Of a stretch of 14,718 bases of DNA, positions 7,791 through 14,452 are shown piece after piece. The notes under the pieces were generated by a model that was not told the DNA's origin, did no database searches, and was given only the letters and a program-made list of their open reading frames with translations. Source of the DNA: Promethearchaeota archaeon (GTDB taxonomy: Archaea; Asgardarchaeota; Lokiarchaeia; Sigynarchaeales; SOKP01). Position 1 is the stretch's first letter; the number at the start of each line of letters is the position of its first letter. The stretch is taken from positions 1-14,718 of the forward strand of contig JAHLWV010000033.1 in assembly GCA_019057735.1 (NCBI GenBank). The letters run 5' to 3'. Made by a program: the position numbers and the translations under genes.

Positions 7791-8444
7791 ATGGCTATCG
7801 ATTTAGGAAAAGATCCGAATATATTGATATTAATCTCGTTTGCTGAAGTTTTATTCATTCTTGTTCCTTCATTAATTGCTGCAAAAATAGAAAAAAAATC
7901 ACTTCTAGATGAATTAAAAGAAATGGGTTTTCAAAGAAAACCAACAACTTTGAAAAAGATGCTCTTAAAAGTAGTTTTTGGATTATTGATTGGGACCGTT
8001 TTCTTTTTCGTCAGCGGATTTATATTATCTTTTTTTGTAAATTATTTAGTCCAAACATTGTTTGGAGCGCAATTTGTAGAGGAAGGAATAAACAGTGCTA
8101 TCTCTACTACTCCTATTAATCCTACAATAATACAAATAATCATTCTTATAGCAATTCAAATAATAATTGTGGCTCCCTGTGAAGAAAGTTTTTTTCGCGG
8201 CTTCGTTCTTAGAAAAAGTTATAAAAAAATGAAACTGCTTTATTCTATCATTTTTTCTTCATTTATCTTTTCCATTTATCATGTTCCTCCTTTCTTCGTT
8301 CCTTTATCCACAATATTTACTTTTTTTGGATATTACTTCGTGTTTGGAATTTTTTTATCTTTAACTTTTATCCTTTTTAAGAACTCTCTTCTTCCAAGTT
8401 CTATCGCACATTTCACGCTGAATATACTTATCTTATTATTTTGA
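7791..8444 (+). CDS. CPBP family intramembrane metalloprotease (Rce1-like)
   Basis: A 217-residue membrane protein with about six hydrophobic segments. All CPBP (ABI/CAAX protease) motifs are present: EESFFR (E131, E132, R136) matches EExxxR, FSIYH (F160-H164) matches FxxxH, and HFTLN (H207-N211) matches HxxxN. The glutamates and histidines form the catalytic site facing the membrane. Family members include eukaryotic Rce1, which trims prenylated proteins, bacterial bacteriocin-immunity proteins and regulators of membrane-bound factors; the substrate here is unknown. The start ATG follows an AT-rich region shared with the divergent nurA gene. The next gene is a small GTPase, an interesting neighbour because Rce1 substrates are often such GTPases. 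Confidence 0.9.
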   Translation: MAIDLGKDPNILILISFAEVLFILVPSLIAAKIEKKSLLDELKEMGFQRKPTTLKKMLLKVVFGLLIGTVFFFVSGFILSFFVNYLVQTLFGAQFVEEGINSAISTTPINPTIIQIIILIAIQIIIVAPCEESFFRGFVLRKSYKKMKLLYSIIFSSFIFSIYHVPPFFVPLSTIFTFFGYYFVFGIFLSLTFILFKNSLLPSSIAHFTLNILILLF

Positions 8445-8605
8445 GTTTAAAAGTGTAATTACGATAGAAGGTTTAAAAGTATTGAAAAATAAATAAAACC
8501 ATACATTTAAAAAATCATACAAAGATAATTATAATTAAGTCAAACCTATCAATATTAAATATTAGAGTATAGTAAAATAATTATTACCAATAAGGGTTAA
8601 GAAAT

Positions 8606-9136
8606 TTGACAGGCTACGATTACACTTGGAAAATAATGATGTTAGGAGACGCTGCTGTTGGCAAGACCTCCCTCACCCTCAGATTCATTTCTGGCTTCTT
8701 TTTGGACGACCTGAAATTGACGATAGGAGTGGATTTTTATTCCAAGACTACTACCCATAAAGAGAAAAAGGTAAAACTACAAATTTGGGATTTTGGCGGC
8801 GAACAAAGATTTAGATTTCTCTTACATCAATACTGCAAAGGAGCTAACGCAGCATTCTTTTTATATGACATTACTAATCGCTTGTCTTTGGACCATTTAC
8901 CGGATTGGACTCAAATCATACGAGAACATGCGGGAAATATCCCAATTATGTTAATTGGTTCTAAAGTAGATTTAAAGGAATTTCGAGCTGTTACAAGGGA
9001 GGAAGGGATTTTAGCTGCTAAAAAATATAACTTATCTACATTTATAGAATTGTCTTCTAAGACGGGTCAAAATGTTGAGAAGTCATTTGATGTAATAACT
9101 GAGATTCTTTTTGAAAAATATAAGACTAGCTTTTAA
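8606..9136 (+). CDS. Ras/Rab-like small GTPase
   Basis: A 176-residue single-domain GTPase close in size to Rab and Ras. G1 is GDAAVGKTS (14-22, K20), G2 is T39 in LTIGVDF (a Rab-like switch I), G3 is WDFGGEQRF (61-69), and G5 is SSK (150-152). Three positions differ from standard Ras. The P-loop has Ala at both Ras G12 and G13 positions. The catalytic Gln61 position is Glu66, followed by Gln67 (GGEQ rather than AGQE). G4 is SKVD (119-122) instead of NKxD. Asgard genomes encode many such GTPases, and DFGGE is common among them. The protein ends KYKTSF, with no C-terminal cysteine for prenylation. The TTG at 8606 is chosen because the next ATG would remove the first beta strand; GGG lies 9 nt upstream. 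Confidence 0.93.
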   Translation: MTGYDYTWKIMMLGDAAVGKTSLTLRFISGFFLDDLKLTIGVDFYSKTTTHKEKKVKLQIWDFGGEQRFRFLLHQYCKGANAAFFLYDITNRLSLDHLPDWTQIIREHAGNIPIMLIGSKVDLKEFRAVTREEGILAAKKYNLSTFIELSSKTGQNVEKSFDVITEILFEKYKTSF

Positions 9137-9196
9137 CTGTACACTAAATTTGATTCTTTGGTAACCTATTTTCCTGAAGAGATTAATTAATTTTAA

Positions 9197-11173
9197 TCAA
9201 TTTATTAGTTGCCAAACTTGCATATTATTCGCACCTCTATTGTTCCATACAAAATAAGGAATTGCTGTAATTTTACTTCGATCGATAGTTGTTCCAGTAA
9301 TGATATTGACACCCCCTAACAAATCTATTTCGAACTTAACAGTTAAACCCTGATCTTTAGAGATAACTGCGTTAAAAATATCAATATTTTTATTATCTTT
9401 TTGTTCTAGACAATAAATTAAGGGACCATATGTTATCGCAACTCTACCTCTGTTATCCTTAATCCTTTGATCACTTTCAACGAATTCGGGTTTCAAATTG
9501 AAAGTTATATCCAAAATATCGTTATCTTGCCAAGTTCTTAAAATTTCCACATATTTCCCACGAGATAAGCCTTCACTATACTTTATTCCATTAATTTTTA
9601 GCTCTGTATCGATACTCCAATCTGGAATTCTAAGGAATAAAGAGAATTTTTGACTTTTACTCAAAATAAGTTTAATCTTTACATCTCCTCTCCATGGAAA
9701 TCCACTAATTTGACTTATATTAATCAGATTCGAATCTAAGTCTATCTTAGCATCACTCCCAATATATTGATGAATCCAAATTCCTCTTTCCGAAGTGCTG
9801 TAAATATAATCGCCTAAAGAAGCAATAGTTCGAGCTATATTAGGGGGACAGCAGGCACATCTAAACCATTCTCTCCTTTTGTCTTTTCCATACGAAATCA
9901 ATGGATTATCATAAGTGTATTCTTTACCGTTAATGGATTGACCAACCAACATAGCGTTATATAATAATTTTTCTATCAAGTCTGCATATTTACAGTTGCC
10001 GGTTATTTGGAGCATTCGCAAGTTCCACATCATATTTCCAATCGCGGCACAAGTTTCAGAATAAGAATCTTCATTTTTTAAAGCAAAATCTTTTTTAAAA
10101 CCTTCTGTGCCTTTTTCAGATCCAGTTCCACCAGTAATATACATTCTGGCTTTAACCATTTTCAACCATACTCTTCGAAGGGCTTTTAATAATTTTTTGT
10201 CTCCTATTTCAGAATATAAATCGGCCATTCCACAAAATAAATACATCGCTCTAACAGCGTGCCCAACTGGTTCGAAAATTTCCCTTGCTGGAACATTTGA
10301 TTGAATATAGTCTCCGTTCAAGTTTTCTTTGAAGAGTATTAATTGACTTTTTAGTGTAAGATTCGAAGCCCATTCTGCCACTTCGCTCTTTTCTTCTTCA
10401 ATAGTATTCTCCCTCGCTATTGATGAGTGAAATTCGTGGTTTTTCTTTTTTGCGAATCCGAGGGTAAAAAGCATATTTAAGTACTGATTAACAGAATAAG
10501 TTTTAAAATTCGAAATGTTTCCCCTTCGGTTGACAAATTCCTCTGCTAAATTTAAGTAATTTGCGTTCTCAGTGATTCTGTACAACGCGATTAAAGCCAT
10601 TTCTATTTCTTCGTGACCCGGAACGCCCTTCCTTTTTCCTCCCAAATAAAGAGATACTAACAAGTTTGCAAATTTAATTGCTACATTTATCATTATTTGG
10701 TTTTTAGTAGCATGGTGGTGGGCTATAGCCGCTTGGATCAAATGACCCGCACAATACAATTCATGCATTAAGTATATATTTGTGAACCTTTTTTCTATAA
10801 ATCTAGTCGAAAAGAACGTATTAATATATCCATCTTTAGTTTGAGATTTCTTTATTAAATCAACAACTTCATTCACTTTTGTTTCTAAGTCAGGATCACT
10901 ATAAATATTAAGAATATAACATGCTGCTTCAAGCCATTTATATAAATCCGAATCAAAGTAAAATTCTCCTATCTGAACTCCTTTTTTAAGACCTGAAGCA
11001 ACTCTAAAATTATCTATATGAAAATCTCCCTCTAACATTTGATGTTGATGGTGAATTGATATTTCTCGATTGATCTGTTGTCTTTTTGACCAAAACCTAT
11101 CGTTGATATTAACATTTACAAACGAAACGGGTTTGAGCTTATCGAAAGGTCGTTTAATAGAGTTAAAAATCAT
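9197..11173 (-). CDS. GH127-type beta-L-arabinofuranosidase
   Basis: A 658-residue cytosolic protein (no signal peptide) of the former DUF1680 family. The N-terminal VNINDRFWSKRQQINRE and (alpha/alpha)6-barrel pattern match GH127. The active-site layout of the characterised Bifidobacterium enzyme HypBA1 is kept. E373 and C375 (SETCA) fit zinc ligands E338 and C340, C441 and C442 in CACCPPN fit C417 (nucleophile) and C418, and E357 (GTEGF) fits acid/base E322 with the same 16-residue offset from E373. Beta-sandwich domains follow to the C-terminus. Such enzymes release L-arabinofuranose from oligosaccharides. The cytosolic location implies that oligosaccharides are imported first. Lateral transfer from bacteria is plausible but not shown. 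It is divergent from the DMT transporter gene. Confidence 0.9.
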   Translation of the reverse strand: MIFNSIKRPFDKLKPVSFVNVNINDRFWSKRQQINREISIHHQHQMLEGDFHIDNFRVASGLKKGVQIGEFYFDSDLYKWLEAACYILNIYSDPDLETKVNEVVDLIKKSQTKDGYINTFFSTRFIEKRFTNIYLMHELYCAGHLIQAAIAHHHATKNQIMINVAIKFANLLVSLYLGGKRKGVPGHEEIEMALIALYRITENANYLNLAEEFVNRRGNISNFKTYSVNQYLNMLFTLGFAKKKNHEFHSSIARENTIEEEKSEVAEWASNLTLKSQLILFKENLNGDYIQSNVPAREIFEPVGHAVRAMYLFCGMADLYSEIGDKKLLKALRRVWLKMVKARMYITGGTGSEKGTEGFKKDFALKNEDSYSETCAAIGNMMWNLRMLQITGNCKYADLIEKLLYNAMLVGQSINGKEYTYDNPLISYGKDKRREWFRCACCPPNIARTIASLGDYIYSTSERGIWIHQYIGSDAKIDLDSNLINISQISGFPWRGDVKIKLILSKSQKFSLFLRIPDWSIDTELKINGIKYSEGLSRGKYVEILRTWQDNDILDITFNLKPEFVESDQRIKDNRGRVAITYGPLIYCLEQKDNKNIDIFNAVISKDQGLTVKFEIDLLGGVNIITGTTIDRSKITAIPYFVWNNRGANNMQVWQLIN

Positions 11174-11325
11174 CTTTAAAATATTGTTTTTTTTTAAAAA
11201 TATAGAAAAAATAATTAAGAATAGAAAATAAAATATTTTAATTATTCAATCCAATTTAGTGAAAATAAAACACGTCTGATTTAACTTATCTTATAGGAAT
11301 TATTCTCGCACTCCTTGCGGGAATT

Positions 11326-12174
11326 GTGGTCTACATAGGAACTCTTATTCAAAAATCTGTTATTAATAAACATTCCAATGACCCAAAGTTTATCAGAAGT
11401 CTTATTAGAAACCCAATATGGTTCATGGGGCTTCTCCTACAAATTGTCATAGGGGGGCTTGTTTTTTACTTTATAGCCATTATTTTTATAGGACCTGCCC
11501 TTGTTCCAGGTCTAATGTCTGTAGGATTAATAGTTCTTGCGTTGGGTTCTGTTAAAATTTTGAAAGAAACATTAGGGAAAGAAGAGATTTTTGGTATATT
11601 GCTAATGATTGTTGGGGTTACTTTCCTTGGCCTTAGCGAATTATCAATTGATGTATCTACATTTAATATCCTTGATTCTGGTTTCATTATTAGAATAATT
11701 GTGTTTACTATCGTTATTCTTTCTTTAGCAATTATCTTTGAATTTTTTCGTCGAAAACACGAGAAGTATAAAGGCCTGTTAATGGCAATCGAGGCCGGTT
11801 TAATTCTTTCTCTGAATACCGTTTGGGCGAGTCCCGGAACTACAGTAGTAACTCATGTAGTTAATGGAATTATAATCGATGAAGAAATTATTTTTGGAAT
11901 TATAATTGGCATAACTCTTCTCCTAATTGTAGTCATTGGAATCACTATAGGACAAATCTCGCTTAAATATGGGCAAGCAAATATTTTGGTCCCATTAACG
12001 AGTGTTCCAATTCAAACTATACCAGTTATCGCATTTTTTACTATATTTCTATCGACGCCCCCAAGTACTCTTGCACTAATCTTCATGATAATTGGGTTCA
12101 CATTAATTATCATTAGCTCCTTTTTGCTTACTAAAAGACAAACTAAACTCGAGCAATTAAAGAAAGATCAATAA
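11326..12174 (+). CDS. DMT superfamily transporter (EamA/NIPA-like), irregular start
   Basis: A hydrophobic protein of 282 residues from the GTG at 11326, with about nine to ten membrane segments. The repeated pattern of short helices, GLMSVGLIVLALGSV and EIFGILLMIVGVTFLGLS, is typical of the drug/metabolite transporter superfamily; NIPA-type magnesium carriers share this look. The substrate cannot be named. The GTG start cuts the first helix in half. The frame stays open upstream to 11269 and encodes the missing part (LIGIILALLAGIVVYIGT). No ATG, GTG or TTG exists there; an ACG at 11272 is followed by codons for S-D-L-T-Y. The true start is therefore probably at 11272, with either a rare start codon or a point change. 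Confidence 0.82.
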   Translation: MVYIGTLIQKSVINKHSNDPKFIRSLIRNPIWFMGLLLQIVIGGLVFYFIAIIFIGPALVPGLMSVGLIVLALGSVKILKETLGKEEIFGILLMIVGVTFLGLSELSIDVSTFNILDSGFIIRIIVFTIVILSLAIIFEFFRRKHEKYKGLLMAIEAGLILSLNTVWASPGTTVVTHVVNGIIIDEEIIFGIIIGITLLLIVVIGITIGQISLKYGQANILVPLTSVPIQTIPVIAFFTIFLSTPPSTLALIFMIIGFTLIIISSFLLTKRQTKLEQLKKDQ

Positions 12175-12196
12175 AATAAAAAAAAAGGAGAATTTA

Positions 12197-12203
12197 TTTT
12201 TTT
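12197..12203 (+). terminator. T7 tract after the DMT transporter gene
   Basis: A short T run about 22 bp past the stop codon, after an A-rich stretch. No matching hairpin is seen; it would work as a simple archaeal T-tract terminator. Confidence 0.4.
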
Positions 12204-12457
12204 CCTGTTAGAAAAGCAATCATGCCATAGATTAAAAATTTCACCAAATAAAAGAAATACTCTTTGAAAAGACCCAATTTAATGAAAAAATTGAAGAACT
12301 CTCTTTTAAAGGAAAATAAATCAAAAATAAGATGTTTAAATATAATAAAATTTTATTTGTAATTTAGTTACCTGCTTATTGGTCAATAGAATTCACCAAA
12401 TAGTCTTATATTAGCATTGATTGACCGATCAACCTTATCATTCGAACTCAATATTTG

Positions 12458-12477
12458 ATCAGATCTAGTGATCTGAT
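12458..12477. repeat. Perfect inverted repeat, 8-bp arms, 4-nt loop
   Basis: ATCAGATC - TAGT - GATCTGAT is a perfect inverted repeat with a small loop. It could be the last stem of a small RNA, followed by an A/T-rich stretch, or a binding site for a dimeric regulator of the histone promoter about 100-130 bp downstream. Confidence 0.6.
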
Positions 12478-12576
12478 ATTGCTAGTAAAAAAAATATTTT
12501 TTATCAATAAGTATTCTTTTTGTCGACCAGATTTGGGTGAGATAATTAATCGAATAATCTATGATCAACCAACACA

Positions 12577-12608
12577 TTTAAATATAAGAAATTCCAATTT
12601 AAATATAA
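12577..12608 (+). promoter_or_regulatory. Tandem TATA boxes of the histone gene
   Basis: Two identical TTTAAATATAA elements start 21 bp apart (12577 and 12598), which is two helical turns. Both match the archaeal TATA consensus. Transcription would start about 25 bp below each, near 12608 and 12630, giving leaders of roughly 40-60 nt. Confidence 0.55.
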
Positions 12609-12654
12609 TACCAATATAAATTTATAACAAAACTTTAAAAAATTTTAAATTAGT

Positions 12655-12660
12655 GGAGGA
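12655..12660 (+). promoter_or_regulatory. Strong ribosome binding site of the histone gene
   Basis: GGAGGA lies 8 nt before the histone ATG. It is the clearest Shine-Dalgarno sequence in the window, fitting a highly expressed gene, and it fixes the start codon at 12669. Confidence 0.8.
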
Positions 12661-12668
12661 ATAAAAAA

Positions 12669-12875
12669 ATGGCTGCATTCGCATGGAGTCCTTTACGGGC
12701 TTTAATGAAAAAGGCTGGAGCAGAAATCGTAAGTAGAGCCGCAGTTGATAAGTTAATGGATTATTTAGAAGAATACGCAAAAACTTTAACTGGCTGTGCT
12801 TTAGATATCGCAAAACACTCTCGTCGTAAGAAAGTAACGCAAAATGATATGAAAATCGCTATTAGCTTAATTTAA
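12669..12875 (+). CDS. Archaeal histone
   Basis: A 68-residue single histone-fold protein of HMfB size, without tails. The alignment to HMfB is clear by eye: KKAGAEIVSRAAVDKL in helices 1-2, and SRRKKVTQNDMKIAI at the loop 2 to helix 3 region (HMfB GRKTIKAEDIELAV). The dimer-dimer residues His49 and Asp59 of HMfB are kept as H50 and D60. Such proteins dimerise and stack to wrap DNA. Differences are the N-terminal AFAWSPLRAL in place of the usual LPIAPIGRI, a cysteine at position 43, and the lack of the terminal Arg/Lys residues. The gene has its own tandem TATA boxes and a strong ribosome binding site, and stands alone between a long intergenic region and a T-rich terminator. Confidence 0.95.
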   Translation: MAAFAWSPLRALMKKAGAEIVSRAAVDKLMDYLEEYAKTLTGCALDIAKHSRRKKVTQNDMKIAISLI

Positions 12876-12910
12876 AGCGATTTCCTGAAAGCTTACTATA
12901 TATACAAAAT

Positions 12911-12935
12911 TTATTTTTCTTTTTTTTATCTTTTT
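12911..12935 (+). terminator. T-rich terminator after the histone gene
   Basis: Four T runs of 2 to 8 within 25 bp, starting about 35 bp past the histone stop. This fits archaeal multi-T-tract termination of a strongly expressed gene. It also separates the gene from the convergent minus-strand operon. Confidence 0.55.
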
Positions 12936-13017
12936 AATCCTACAATCCTAAATTATAGCGTTTTAGAATTGCTCCTTATAATTTACGAAAAAGCTTTCTA
13001 ATCCGATACAGTAAATT

Positions 13018-13560
13018 TCATTCTATACTTTCAATTACTTTACCGAGACCACTAAGTTCATTATTATGGGAACATCCCTCGCATTCTGATCCCCCGCCAC
13101 AATTTTTTTCTGCTAAGTTCATGCTAATTAGAATATCCCCAAAATTCCTGAATGGACCAACAAATCCGTGAAAATCTTTCAGAATAGATTCATAGTTTCG
13201 ATTAAAGATTTCAGCAATTCTTTGAATTTTGAAATTTATTTCATCTTTATCATCATCAACATCAGTGACGATTACATAAAAGATGTTGGGATCGATTATA
13301 TCTTTATAAAAATGAAGTGCGATTTCTTCAAAGTTCAAAGATTTTATCGCAGTACCCGTAATTTCTATAGAAAGTTGTTGAAGAGCGTAAAGATAACTCG
13401 AAACAAGATTAATGTCCCTACCAAATGAGTGACATTGACCAAAATTTTGGGTTACTAACACAATCCCTGCTTTAAAAACAAATAAATTCTGTATCAAAAG
13501 TTTTCCTATTTTATTTAAATCCCTAAGTTCAGAATCCAGATAAGAGATATAAATCTTCAT
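13018..13560 (-). CDS. Longin/roadblock-like small protein with Cys-rich tail
   Basis: About 180 residues from the ATG at 13560 (a TTG at 13575 would add five). The pattern resembles longin-like proteins that are common in Asgard archaea: a beta strand AGIVLVTQNFG, then a long helix SSYLYALQQLSIEI, two strands KSLNFEEIALHFYKD and IFYVIVTDVD, and a C-terminal helix INFKIQRIAEIFNRNYESILKDF. In eukaryotes longin and roadblock domains serve trafficking complexes and GTPase regulators. This assignment rests on pattern only. The tail CGGGSECEGCSH (Cys159, Cys165, Cys168, His170, counted from the TTG) could bind a metal and is unusual. It is the last gene of a minus-strand operon, 38 bp below the zinc-finger gene. 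Confidence 0.6.
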   Translation of the reverse strand: MKIYISYLDSELRDLNKIGKLLIQNLFVFKAGIVLVTQNFGQCHSFGRDINLVSSYLYALQQLSIEITGTAIKSLNFEEIALHFYKDIIDPNIFYVIVTDVDDDKDEINFKIQRIAEIFNRNYESILKDFHGFVGPFRNFGDILISMNLAEKNCGGGSECEGCSHNNELSGLGKVIESIE

Positions 13561-13598
13561 TTTATATTTTATCAAAAAAAGCTAAGATATTGATTATA

Positions 13599-14408
13599 CT
13601 AATCATCGATCATCCTTCGATGTCCATTAGGGCATTCACCGTAAGTACAATCGTAAAAGCCATCATCGTATTCTTCTCTTGCCTTAAAATGTTCCCAACA
13701 ATATATTTTATCACATTTAGGACAATAAGCGTCTAAACCCTCCTGAGAATGATATTTTTGCATGAATTGATGAACTTCTAGTAGATTTTCATTTTTCAGG
13801 ATATCAAATAACTCATATGCGAGATCCTTTCTTAATGATCTACTATGCGTGATGCCCGTGTAAATAAGTGATTCATGTTCATCGAATCGACCAACACCAA
13901 TTCGGTATACGACGGAAATTTGACCGCAGACAGAACAAAGTAGGTGATACACTGAATCAGATACCTTAATGATTCTTGTTAAAGGTTTAATAATTGGTAT
14001 TAACATTTCGAATTCAAAATAAAAAGCGTTCCAGCATTTTTCAAATCGACTTTCAACTACTTTTATAAGACTAAATACAATTTCTTCTTTAAAAAATTGT
14101 AATTCGCTAATAGATTTAGCTAATCGACCTCTTGCCATGTGTAAAAAGTGTCTAGAATTATCTAAATGCTTTAATTTTCCTATTGAAACCATGTTATTTA
14201 GTAGTTCCCAAGCTGATACGGTAGCAGAGTAAACACCTTTTACATCTGAAATCCATAAGTTTTTAGTTACCTCATCCAATTTCTTACGGGAGTTTAAAAA
14301 ATCTATGATACCATCCTTTATATCCTCGAGTTCTTGGATATGAACTCTAATCTTCCAAATTCTCTTTAATACAACTCTTTTATCGTTTAACATTTTATCG
14401 TCACTCAT
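13599..14408 (-). CDS. Helical protein with C-terminal Cys/His zinc-binding domain, function unknown
   Basis: A 269-residue protein from the ATG at 14408 (a TTG at 14414 would add two; numbers here count from it). Residues 15-140 are helical and rich in charged residues, with aromatic and hydrophobic spacing like a helical bundle. Then comes a pair C160-x2-C163. The C-terminal 45 residues hold C231-x2-C234-x4-C239-x2-H242-x13-C256-x4-C261-x3-H265, which should bind one or two zinc ions in a ribbon or treble-clef-like fold. The end, YDCTYGECPNGHRRMIDD, looks like a conserved block. It is not a canonical RING. No enzyme motif is visible; protein or nucleic-acid binding is likely. It is the middle gene of the minus-strand operon, 44 bp below the partial gene. 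Confidence 0.65.
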   Translation of the reverse strand: MSDDKMLNDKRVVLKRIWKIRVHIQELEDIKDGIIDFLNSRKKLDEVTKNLWISDVKGVYSATVSAWELLNNMVSIGKLKHLDNSRHFLHMARGRLAKSISELQFFKEEIVFSLIKVVESRFEKCWNAFYFEFEMLIPIIKPLTRIIKVSDSVYHLLCSVCGQISVVYRIGVGRFDEHESLIYTGITHSRSLRKDLAYELFDILKNENLLEVHQFMQKYHSQEGLDAYCPKCDKIYCWEHFKAREEYDDGFYDCTYGECPNGHRRMIDD

Positions 14409-14452
14409 AGGCAAGGTACCTAGTCGTAATCAATTAAAAAAAATCCAATGTC

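Larger units (their letters stand above)
12175..12668. other. Long structured intergenic region upstream of the histone gene
   Basis: About 490 bp without a credible coding region. It contains three copies of the TATA-like TTTAAATATAA (12335-12345, 12577-12587, 12598-12608), an exact 11-bp repeat TTCACCAAATA (12240-12250 and 12392-12402) and GATCAACC twice (12427-12434 and 12563-12570). It also has GGTCAAT (12381-12387) with its inverted partner ATTGACC (12420-12426), and a perfect hairpin at 12458-12477 followed by an A/T-rich tract. A TATA box at 12335 would start a transcript near 12365, so a small RNA of about 120-140 nt ending near 12505 is possible. I see no tRNA or box C/D pattern. Confidence 0.5.

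Noticed and set aside
8445..8480. Direct repeat GTTTAAAAGT, two copies 26 bp apart, between the CPBP and GTPase genes
   Set aside because: Only 10 bp and AT-rich, with no third copy or symmetry; likely chance, though a promoter role cannot be excluded.
8551..8563. AATATT-A-AATATT palindrome upstream of the GTPase gene
   Set aside because: Made of A and T only, and expected often in such AT-rich intergenic DNA.
10107..10304. 65-residue plus-strand frame inside the GH127 gene
   Set aside because: It is antisense to conserved GH127 sequence and has no supporting start signal.
11466..11687. 73-residue minus-strand frame inside the DMT transporter gene
   Set aside because: Antisense shadow of membrane segments.
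12438..12452. TTCGAACTC, similar to a tRNA T-loop
   Set aside because: The flanking bases do not pair as a 5-bp T-stem, and no acceptor stem or anticodon arm fits around it.
12622..12813. 63-residue minus-strand frame over the histone gene
   Set aside because: The histone on the plus strand is certain and has a strong ribosome binding site; this frame is its shadow.
13168..13428. 86-residue plus-strand frame inside the longin-like gene
   Set aside because: It is rich in Ile/Lys/Phe as expected from reversed AT-rich DNA, with no ribosome binding site.
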